This document shows positions 57,301 to 64,000 of a stretch of 64,000 bases of DNA, in pieces. The notes under the pieces are model-generated. The model was not told where the DNA came from. It did not search any database and was given only the letters and a program-made list of their open reading frames with translations. Source of the stretch: Bombyx mori (lineage: Eukaryota > Arthropoda > Insecta > Lepidoptera > Bombycidae); the NCBI RefSeq assembly GCF_030269925.1, contig NC_085126.1, positions 7,752,501 through 7,816,500 on the forward strand. Reading direction: 5' to 3'. How positions within the stretch are numbered: the first letter of the stretch is position 1; each line of letters opens with the position of its first letter. A program made the translations under genes and the position numbers.

Positions 57301-60300
57301 GTCTTGCATAACAAGACGACTTGTTGTACTACCGGCGTCGCTGCCATATTCTCCCACCAAGTTCCCTAGCACGGAATGCCGGCTCAAGCCAGAATAGCCG
57401 AGCCCAAAACGATCGCTTTTACGCTCAAGGATATAAGGCTCGTAATCCTCTGGCGCGAATAGAGTCTCATAATCGATTTCTAAGTCTGAGTTGTCTTCAT
57501 CTTCTTGAGTTTCAGAGTTCTGTAAATAGTTTTATTTTTATTTTTATTTTATTACTATTAGTATTAAGTATTGCATCCAATAAAGAAAAAATAAGAGAAA
57601 ACAGAGAAATAGATAATGTAGTATTATATGTCTTGATATACTTATATATTTTTTTGTACGCGTTTGGGTGGCAGATGGGACTGAAGTCGGTATCTAGGTT
57701 ATTTATTTATAATGCAACTAAACTACTGGCTCGACATGCTTGAATTTTTGTGTATGTATACATACACAGGACGTCTGTCGGGTCCACTGTTATTAATAAT
57801 AATTATTGAAAAATATCTATATCTATACTAATATTATAAAGAGGAAAGATTTGTTTGTTTGTATTGAGTAGGCTCCGAAACCACTGAACCGATTTGAAAA
57901 ATTCTTTCACTGTTTGGAAGCTACACTATTCCCGAATGACATATGCTATAATCTTTTTTGAAAAAAAATAGGGATCCTTACTAAAACTCTAATAATGTAA
58001 CCCAAGATGTAAAAAAATTACCTAAAATATTCTTTACATCGCGTGCCCTGAGAAAACTATTGATGATAGAATAAAATAATGTACTGCGACTTTGTAGAAC
58101 ACATTATTATTTACAAAAAGTGTCGCGACAGGATATGTATAACTATTATAGTTATGCCGCAAAAGGTGTTCTTTTATTTTAAAAAATAAAACAACGTCAA
58201 ATATCGCTGAAATTTTTGTCAAAGACCCGGCAAGGGCCGGAGCGGGCCGCTAGTATATAATAAAAGTATTAATAAAAATATTTGTATTAGTAATAATAAC
58301 AAACCTGCCTCAATTCTGGAGGGACATAGCAGCCATATACTTTGTGTTGCTCCGTGGCTTGTTTCTTCTGTTTCACAGACAGCCTCTCACCTGTACCTTG
58401 ACCTGGTCTCCAGCCCATGGCACAGAGCATACGGACCGCTGCTGTCTCGTGGACTGCCTGTACTAACTGCTGCAGTACTGGTTCACCTGTAAATGTGATA
58501 CTCATTATTATTTATTAGTACTTAACAATTGTTTACGATTGACTTCCACAGTGAAGGAATAACATCGTGTAATAAAAATGAAACCCGCAAAATTATAATT
58601 TGCGTAATTACTGGTGGTAGGACCTCTTGTGAGTCCGCACGAATAGGCACCACCGCCCCGCCTATTTCTGCCGTGAAGCAGAAATGCGTTTCGGTTTGGA
58701 GGGTGGGACAGCCGTTGTAACTATACTGAGACCTTAGAACTTATATCTCAAGGTGTGTGGCGCATTTACGTTGTAGATGTCTATGGGCTCCAGTAACTAC
58801 TTAACACCAGGTGGGCTCTGAGCTCGTCCACACATCTAAGCAATGTAAAAAAAAAGTTTATTCCAGCTTATGTCTAAAGTTGAAGTGTGCTCACAGTATC
58901 CATCTTTTACTACCTCAAATCAATATGAACAGCCTCATTATAATGAAAGATCATCAACCTCACGTGAGATAAATGGTCAAAGTAAATGGATGTGAACACT
59001 TTGGCTTACAAACTGTTTTGAGACCAAAAGAAAACAAAACTTAAAAAAAAAATTATATAAATTTTTTTACTAAAAGCCATAAATAAATGTTCGCACCAAC
59101 ATTAATTGAATATACATTGGATATGACAGAATAACACAAACGTTAACAACATTAAAAAACTATAGAATATTACTGCACACTATGTTCTACCGAATTAAGA
59201 GACTAATCAGATCTAAATTAGATATAATGTTAAAAAGTGTCTTAAAAAAAATTGTTTAAAGAAAACTAACAAAACACGTTTTTATATCTATTTTTTAGTT
59301 GGATTTTGTATAAAAGCGTTAGTTTTTTTAAACTATTATTTCAATTTTTTCAATTATTTTTTTAAAATATTATTCATTGGTAAAATTTTGGAAAAGGTCA
59401 TTCTTAACAGGATGAAGAAACATCTGCCGAGTGTCCTTCCCGCACATCAATTTGGCTTTCGTGAAAAGCACGGAACAATTGAACAGATTCATCGCCTTGT
59501 GGATGTCATAAGTGGAACACTTGAAAATAAACAGTACTGCTCAGCTGCCTTTCTCGATATCGGGCAGGCATTTGATAAGGTGTGGCACGATGGACTGTTA
59601 TTCAAATTGAAAAAAATGTTACCACACAGCTATTACGCTATTATTAAGTCATATCTTAGTGGACGATGCTTTGAGATTAAACATAACCGAGAATCATCAC
59701 AGATGCATGAGATTACTTCTGGTGTGCCACAAGGCAGCATACTCGGCCCTGTCCTGTACCTCATCTATACAGCAGATTTACCCACTAACAGAAACACTAT
59801 CATTGCAACATACGCAGATGATACAGCTATAATGTCTGTTCATGACGACCCTACAACAGCTTCTGAAAACTTACAATCACATCTAGATGACCTTCAGAAA
59901 TGGTTTAATATGTGGCGCGTTAAAGTAAACCAAAGCAAATCATCCCACGTTACATTCAGCCTCAGGAAACAAACCTGTCCACCTGTAAGCTTATATAACG
60001 AAAACATACCGCAAGCGGAAGATGCAAAATATCTTGGCATACATCTGGATCGAAGACTGACATGGCAAAAGCACATCTGGTCTAAGCGAAAACAATTAGA
60101 CATAAGGCTAAGAAATATGTACTGGTTGACTGGAGGGAAATCCCAGCTTTCGCCAACAAGTAAAATTTTAATTTACAAAACCATCTTAAAGCCAATATGG
60201 ACATATGGCATACAGCTTTGGGGAACTGCCAGCAATAGCAACGTCGAGATCCTGGAAAGGTTTCAAAATAAAACTTTCAGAACAATGCTAAGAATACCGC

Positions 60301-61874
60301 ATTACATAAGCAACAAGATCATACAAATGGACCTAAATATTCCCACAGTGAAAGAGGAAATAGTAGCTTACAGCAAAAAATATCAAGCCAGGTTATCGAC
60401 ACACGTCAATAAATTGGCGTCGGACCTAGGAGGCACAGGAGCTGTGCAGTTTACTAGATTAAGGAGGCACAGTATACCTACCTTACACAACAGAAATTAA
60501 ATCTAACAATAAAAGATGAAGGTGTCACTGGATATCTGATTCTGTTTATAAATCTATTAAGAATAAATTCAGCCAGAGGAATAGCTCATTGTTAACTGAA
60601 AAACAGATCGCTACGAGACATTAAAACATAAGAGAAAAAAAAAAAAAAAAAAAAAAAAATATTATTGTCATCAGTCTTTAATAAGTAAACCAAATTTCGA
60701 GTTAGTCCGACGTTTTGAAGGGGGTCAAAATCATGCTCAAAGATTCCATTACAAACATACATACGTCTGAAGCTAATAAAAGCGTGTTAAGAACAACAAT
60801 TATATTTACCAGGTATTGTTCCTTCATGAAACTGTGAGGGTCTGGATCTCTTCTGACCGGAAAAATTGCTGCGCATCTGCACCTGACGAGGAGCAATACC
60901 AAACTCCCCTCGATCTTCTTCATCCATAAAGTCCTCTGGTCTTTGTGACTAATAAAATAAAAATTCAACTTATTCAACGGGCACAATTAATTGTATTTTT
61001 CTGTGCAAGTTAAAATATTAAATAAACTATTTCCAATACATAATTTTGTATTGTTGTTTGCAAATGTTTTCTGATTGTGTATTCAGCAAATATAATGTTA
61101 GATTAATTGTAATGTTAATCATCCTGAGCGGTGTTGCATAAAATTTATTCTTCATTCAAATTATTTTTTACCTGCTCTAATACAAGACTTTATTTAGTTT
61201 CAAGTGGGCTACATGACTATAAGGCCGTGATGGGTTTCAATTTGTGACTAAACTGTAATAGGCCACGAAATAATAATAAAAAAAAATTGTGACTATACTT
61301 ACCATTTAGTGTTTCAATATTTGAGTTCTAAAGGATTTTTTAGTATTTAACTATGAAATGGTTCAATTTTCTAAATAAGTTTTAACTTACAGATATTTGT
61401 GCTTTGTCTACACGTGAACTTTTAAAAGCGGTTGGTGTCCATCCCTCAGGTGTTCCAACAGAGTTCATGTATCCCGCAGAAAAGCCGCCAGTGAAGGCTC
61501 CATGGAACCTCCTTCGACCATGGTCATCAACGGCATACTGATCTGGTTGTTGCTGATATTTTCTTTTGCTTGGAATTTCATCTATACAAATAGTTATGTA
61601 GTAAAAAATTTGATACGTGTGTGTGTGTGTACTATTATGAAGTATGTATCTATATTCTTTTTGTATTGTAATTACGTTTATAATTTACGTATGTTGAAAT
61701 ACTATATTTTTATGTATACTATTTATACATTTACAATTTTTAAATATGCACAAAAACATTATGTTTATTAAATAAAAATTAGGTTAGTCCTATTGTCTAC
61801 AAACCTTCTTCATATGGCTCTAGTGGAGTTCCGTAACGGATGAAGTTTTCGTCTTCGGAGTCGGAATTAGTCAT
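50557..61874 (-). CDS. GPATCH1: GPATCH1, G-patch domain spliceosomal protein, ten coding exons
   Basis: GPATCH1 is known as a nuclear G-patch protein of spliceosomal C/C* complexes that partners the DEAH helicase DHX35. The coding exons are 61874-61805, 61581-61391, 60948-60810, 58486-58305, 57519-57289, 55912-55763, 54967-54820, 54415-54013, 52980-52774 and 51337-50557 (2502 nt, 833 codons; human 931). Phases agree throughout. Seen in order: [20 protein letters not shown] and EGWTP (~45-75), PEDFMDEED (~91), the G-patch with [17 protein letters not shown] (~150-168), [19 protein letters not shown] (~277), LPRDYRP (~344), LLGETPIQ (~385), [18 protein letters not shown] (~445), CKRFNVPQP (~562), SYSVFSYM (~585), and a Lys-rich tail ending at KKKDR. 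A tandem array of its own splice donor opens intron 9, and a Jockey LINE sits in intron 3. Confidence 0.96.
51790..52015 (-). mobile_element. LINE family A fragment, diverged
   Basis: GTGAGCTCACGGGCTCAACTT, GCTGTGCTTCGCAGAATCTAC and GGACAATGACCGGTGCTTT match family A in reverse, with a deletion. In GPATCH1 intron 9. Confidence 0.65.
52040..52315 (+). repeat. Mixed repeat fragments in GPATCH1 intron 9
   Basis: A T tract with GGTCTTGTAAGCAGACGAGC (start of the CCTGATGGTGAGTGG family), then a segment ending GGCCAGTGGACGTCTATGGG and TGATGATGA, typical of a LINE 3' end. Confidence 0.45.
52365..52800. repeat. 44-bp tandem array built from the GPATCH1 exon 9 splice donor, with CRE palindromes
   Basis: Ten units, each with TGACGTCA (starting near 52367, 52410, 52455, 52498, 52542, 52586, 52630, 52670, 52713, 52757). 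On the minus strand a unit reads CCCCCAACCCGGCGGCGTCAA then GTAAGTATGACGTCATATAA. The rightmost unit is the exon 9 end itself, CCCCAACCCGGCGGCATCAA|GTAAGT. Units 3-6 and 9 keep an intact GTAAGT, unit 7 has GTATGA, and units 1, 2 and 8 are mutated. Two subtypes exist (CGTCAAG and GTTGAG). Confidence 0.93.
52774..52980 (-). CDS. GPATCH1: GPATCH1 coding exon 9
   Basis: Codons 505-573, with acceptor CATGTGCCAG and donor ATCAA|GTAAGT. It encodes [31 protein letters not shown]. The exon end overlaps the first unit of the tandem array. A TAA stop follows if the donor is not used. Confidence 0.94.
53285..53430 (-). mobile_element. LINE family A fragment
   Basis: CGAACCCTAGCAACAGCTGTG, GAAGATCCGGCGAGAAACTTA and TCACTCGTCGAGCCCTTCGT, reverse of the family A 3' UTR, in GPATCH1 intron 8. 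Confidence 0.75.
53710..53945 (+). repeat. Interspersed repeat (GACGTATGTATG family), copy 2
   Basis: TTTTTTTAAACTATTATTT, CCACATTTCGAGTTAATCC, TTTTGAAGGGGGTCAAAATC and CATACGTCTGAAGCTAATAA. It has the same structure as the LINE-split copy at 59285-60788. Confidence 0.7.
54013..54415 (-). CDS. GPATCH1: GPATCH1 coding exon 8
   Basis: Codons 371-504, with acceptor GTTTATCAG and donor ATAG|GTATGT. It encodes [11 protein letters not shown], a Pro/Thr-rich linker, then the conserved [20 protein letters not shown] and [16 protein letters not shown]. Confidence 0.95.
54820..54967 (-). CDS. GPATCH1: GPATCH1 coding exon 7
   Basis: Codons 322-370, with acceptor TCTTTAG and donor CAAG|GTATGC. It encodes [14 protein letters not shown] and LPRDYRPAP. 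The GC-rich codons make another frame open, which is not the coding one. Confidence 0.93.
55763..55912 (-). CDS. GPATCH1: GPATCH1 coding exon 6
   Basis: Codons 272-321, with acceptor TCGAACAG and donor AAC|GTAAGG. It encodes [19 protein letters not shown] sequence: [27 protein letters not shown]. Confidence 0.95.
56155..56390 (-). repeat. Interspersed repeat, inverted partner of 41510-41700
   Basis: AATAGTATGCATGCGTGTG, ACATGGTAGTGTGTGTAATG, CTCTATATTCTCTATAAGTG and CCTCCGTCCGCGCAATTTT, in GPATCH1 intron 5. Confidence 0.65.
56412..56665 (-). mobile_element. LINE family A 3' end
   Basis: TCCTACCTATGTTGATAGCC, CTTGAGAGGCTATTTCAGCG and GAGAAGATCCGGCGAGAAAC match the reverse of the family A 3' end. 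In GPATCH1 intron 5. Confidence 0.8.
56655..56850 (-). mobile_element. Very diverged Bm1 SINE
   Basis: GATGAATGAGCTGATAGCTC, GAGCCTATAGACATCATGAC and ACTTGAGATATAAGGTG keep the Bm1 tail order. The body is degraded. Confidence 0.55.
57006..57232 (+). mobile_element. Bm1 SINE, head and first body half
   Basis: The head AAGTCGTCGTGGCCTAAAGG and B box GTGTTCGAATCCCGCTGGC are intact. The element stops after GGTAGGACGTCTTGCGAGT. It is 3'-truncated, the opposite of most copies here, so it was probably shortened by a later deletion. In GPATCH1 intron 5, ~55 bp from exon 5. Confidence 0.88.
57289..57519 (-). CDS. GPATCH1: GPATCH1 coding exon 5
   Basis: Codons 195-271, with acceptor CTATTTACAG and donor AGG|GTGAGT. 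It encodes an acidic start ([16 protein letters not shown]), then [11 protein letters not shown] and [10 protein letters not shown]. Confidence 0.94.
57823..58255 (+). mobile_element. Helitron-like element, in GPATCH1 intron 4
   Basis: It begins TCTATACTAATATTATAAAG and ends GGCCGGAGCGGGCCGCTAGT, with CCACTGAACCGATTTGAAAA inside. It ends ~50 bp from exon 4. Confidence 0.65.
58305..58486 (-). CDS. GPATCH1: GPATCH1 coding exon 4 (G-patch)
   Basis: Codons 134-194, with acceptor CACATTTACAG and donor CAG|GTTTGT. It encodes the G-patch core [20 protein letters not shown] and the following [11 protein letters not shown]. The usual regularly spaced glycines (MGW..GQGTG) are present. Confidence 0.96.
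58512..58853 (+). mobile_element. Bm1 SINE, head missing
   Basis: It starts in the first body part (TTAGTACTTAACAATTGTTTACG) and runs cleanly to CACATCTAAGCAATGTAAAAA. It begins only ~25 bp upstream of the exon 4 acceptor, so it may crowd the branch-point region. Confidence 0.9.
59285..60788 (+). repeat. GACGTATGTATG-family repeat split by a LINE
   Basis: The 5' part at 59285-59373 (TTTTAGTTGGATTTTGTATA, TTTTTTTAAACTATTATTTC) and the 3' part at 60659-60788 (CGAGTTAGTCCGACGTTTTG, CATACGTCTGAAGCTAATAA) together match the intact copy at 53710-53945. Confidence 0.65.
59374..60658 (+). mobile_element. Jockey-like LINE with uninterrupted reverse transcriptase part
   Basis: An open frame runs from about 59375 ([11 protein letters not shown]) to the stop at 60500, ~375 codons. 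It holds reverse-transcriptase blocks: [24 protein letters not shown] with the first catalytic Asp, [14 protein letters not shown], and YADD at about residue 143. The thumb region follows with [14 protein letters not shown] and [12 protein letters not shown]. The endonuclease and upstream part are missing (5' truncation). A short 3' UTR ends in ~27 A (60632-60658). The word ATATTATT flanks both sides (59365-59373 and 60658-60666), consistent with a target duplication. It is antisense to GPATCH1 in intron 3 and looks recent, since no stop or frameshift is seen. Confidence 0.9.
60810..60948 (-). CDS. GPATCH1: GPATCH1 coding exon 3
   Basis: Codons 88-133, with acceptor TTTTATTAG and donor CCTG|GTAAAT. 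It encodes [17 protein letters not shown]. Confidence 0.95.
61391..61581 (-). CDS. GPATCH1: GPATCH1 coding exon 2
   Basis: Codons 24-87, with acceptor TTGTATAG and donor ATCT|GTAAGT. It encodes the family signature [20 protein letters not shown] and [12 protein letters not shown]. Confidence 0.96.
61805..61874 (-). CDS. GPATCH1: GPATCH1 coding exon 1 (start codon)
   Basis: Codons 1-23, [20 protein letters not shown], with donor GAAG|GTTTGT. The start is supported by the family pattern DSDSEED..SYGTGLEP. Confidence 0.95.
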
Positions 61875-63300
61875 ATTTGAAATTACATATATGTTTAAAA
61901 CAATTTTAGAGTTAAAAACCTATAAATTTATAATTTGTTGACATTTTTTTCAATGTTCCTTGGCAGTAGGTTTATGGTTCAGCAAAATGACATATCAGCT
62001 GTCAATAGCGTCAATGTTATTTTTTTAAATGAAGTAAAGTGAGATGAGATTTAAGACTAGAACTACTCGATTTTAATTCAAACTTCACATGAGTGTAGGT
62101 AGCATTAAAATCATATGACGGAACCATTTTAATTTTTAAAAACGTCTATAAACATTATAATGTTAAGTACATAGAATTTATCGCACGAAATTTATTATAG
62201 TCAAGACGAGTACGTACACATGAGTTTATCATATTTCATCGCGCTTTATTTAAAGCTAACTTTGATGCGTATTTTCTGTTCGGACAATGAGCCCACCCAG
62301 ATTGTGTCGCCATAGACTTAACACACATACTCAAAATAGAATGTATTTTGATACGTCCGAATTATGAAATTTTGTATTTTGGCGATAATTAACTTAAAGT
62401 TGTAAGGAAAAATCCTGGCCCCCAAAATCTAGCACTGATAGTGTTGTGAAACGACTGTCTGTCTATTCATAGAGCGAAATAAACAGCCGCACGGTGTAGA
62501 ATATTTTCGTTGTGGTGTTTATGGATTCCAATAGCCACTCAACGCAAGGCTGCCATAAGTACCTACCTACGTGTTCTGATTAAATATTAAAAAAGATCTA
62601 ATTTCAGAAACAATTTATGAAAATCTTTTAATAATTTCAGAAACTTATCAAAGTTTTAAATCAAATAATTAAATTTAATAAAACGATATGATACATTCTG
62701 AAAGTTTTATTTTTTATTATTGATTTGTACCCTTTTTAAACATGACTATTTAAAAAATTGGATTTGTACAGTTCTCATTTTAAAAACTCAAACGGACAAC
62801 AGCTAAAAACAATCTGAAAAGTAGGTAATAATACTTATTTCGAACACCCGCAATCAATTTGATGGAGAAAGAAAAAAATGCATCTTTATTTAACCTTTTA
62901 ATTTCGTGAAGTAATTATGACCTATGTTCGTGAATCTCAAAATGACTTTTTAGATTGTTTTGTTAGGTACCTACATTAAAATCATATATCTTCCAGGATT
63001 TCAATGAAATGTAAAATCATCAAAATTTGAATCAGATTACAAAAACTTAGTCTCTGTCTGATCTGTCAAGAAAAACAAAATCACAGTACACCAAAGTACG
63101 TGTATGGCGCCAGTACCACACATACCTACATAAAATACATTTTCAAATTTATATATTTTTCATTTTAATTAGTAACAACAATTTCATTACATCAAGGTAC
63201 CTAAATATTGTTATTATTTACTGGTACCTAATTACTACCAATTTGATGTTCTTGACCCATAAGACAACGTACATACGTTATCATTAATTTGGAAAATAAT
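61875..63300. other. Intergenic region between the DIPK-like gene and GPATCH1
   Basis: It should contain the GPATCH1 promoter (61875-62050) and the 3' end of the DIPK-like gene. A Bm1-like scrap lies at 62515-62570 (TTATGGATTCCAATAGCCAC). Nothing else recognised. Confidence 0.45.
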
Positions 63301-63305
63301 AAAAC

Positions 63306-63735
63306 TCATCTAATGCCATAATTAAATAATTTCACATCATTCAAAAGATCATCAATAACATGCTGCAGCTTAGTCACAGTGCTGAAACGATCATCGCCAT
63401 TCAGACACTTATTCAATAGCTTGTCTAAATGAGGCCGTGAAGCATTAACTTGTGAGGGAATAGGGTACAAATACGCTTCTTCACCGGCTAAAACGTAACA
63501 GGCTGCCCATATATTATGGTCGCTCAGATGATGTTTACACATATTCTCGATTGAAAACACAAAACCTGGACCGTCTATATCATGTATATAACGCTGATAC
63601 CAGTGCGGCAGGTCCTTTTTAGGTGATATGTGTTTGTCTAGTATAATGACGTCTTCTAAATCAACAAATGTCACTTCATCTCTTTCGTTTGCCACTATAT
63701 TGTCGGTTGACCAGTCCATTATGTAGAAACGGAAC
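63306..63735 (-). CDS. FAM69/DIPK-like divergent protein kinase, last exon (gene continues past the right edge)
   Basis: The exon encodes 142 residues plus TGA, with acceptor CTGAATTTCAG and entry in the last codon position. It begins FRFYIMDWSTDNIVANERDE. The DWSTDN segment resembles the kinase catalytic loop (D-x4-N), and TFVDLEDVI the metal-binding D-L-E that replaces DFG in the secretory-pathway DIPK2/FAM69 families. A Cys-containing C-terminal lobe (CKHHLSDHNIWAACYVL, NKCLN) also fits that group. DIPK2A is the nearest family I can suggest, but I cannot separate it from relatives. The rest of the kinase domain and any signal sequence would be upstream, beyond 64000 or in exons I cannot see. 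Confidence 0.6.
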
Positions 63736-63837
63736 CTGAAATTCAGAAAAGGTTGCTTTGTTGATTTATTTGTTATTAAATTATTAAGATTTTTTAGAAC
63801 AAATTTAAGTTTGAGTTTTTTTTTGTATCGCCTGGTG

Positions 63838-64000
63838 TCTGAACTCACAACTGATGTGGTGTGGAATGGTTACCAGAGCCTACACAAATAACAATAAGTC
63901 TACTGATCGGCATCTTGTGATATGAGGTATTTACCTGAGGTCTACACCTCATATCTTGAGGTGGAAGTTGATTTCGGACATTGACATGTTGGATGTATGT
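63838..64000 (-). mobile_element. Very diverged Bm1-like fragment at the window edge
   Basis: GTGGTGTGGAATGGTTACCAGAGCC and CACCTCATATCTTGAGGTGG (plus strand) follow Bm1 tail order with heavy changes. Confidence 0.35.

Noticed and set aside
61391..61581. Possible frameshift at the GWTP codons in GPATCH1 exon 2
   Set aside because: A first reading seemed to lack one base. Re-reading gave GGATGGACACC, and the exon length (191 nt) then fits the phase exactly.

Overview
The window looks like lepidopteran nuclear DNA, most likely Bombyx mori or a very close relative. The basis is the many copies of a tRNA-headed SINE that matches what I remember of silkworm Bm1, together with lepidopteran-type Helitron fragments, Jockey-like LINE 3' ends, a maT-type (DD37D) transposase fragment, and split genes with GT-AG introns in AT-rich DNA. 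No database could be searched, so the organism is an inference.

Three protein-coding genes are supported, all on the minus strand in the right 60% of the window. PHAF1 (phagophore assembly factor 1, the C16orf70/UPF0183 family) has ten coding exons between 47223 and 25523, giving 430 codons. GPATCH1 (G-patch spliceosomal protein) has ten coding exons between 61874 and 50557, giving 833 codons. The last exon of a FAM69/DIPK-like divergent kinase lies at 63735-63306 and the gene continues beyond the right edge. Every exon junction of the first two genes was checked by hand for GT/AG and reading phase, and both frames close exactly. The left 25 kb is mostly repeats and AT-rich sequence. It holds one weak candidate for a further gene on the plus strand: a first exon at 15992-16163 and possibly a 29-nt micro-exon at 21059-21087.

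Most of the non-coding sequence is mobile-element debris: Bm1 SINEs (about 20 pieces, six retaining the tRNA-like head), a second tRNA-derived SINE, Helitron-like elements, Jockey LINE pieces (one with an uninterrupted reverse transcriptase frame at 59374-60500), several foldback or MITE families, and a 2.1-kb element with ~240-bp inverted ends. That element carries a decayed cysteine-rich reading frame split by a LINE insertion with a clear 10-bp target duplication.

The most unusual signal is at 5' splice sites. Intron 9 of GPATCH1 and intron 3 of PHAF1 each begin with a tandem array whose repeat unit is made from the end of the upstream exon plus its own splice donor. Intron 7 of PHAF1 begins with a two-copy duplication that starts at the donor. 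In the GPATCH1 array each ~44-bp unit also carries a TGACGTCA (CRE/ATF) palindrome. Three cases in two neighbouring genes suggest that 5' splice-site regions have been repeatedly amplified here.
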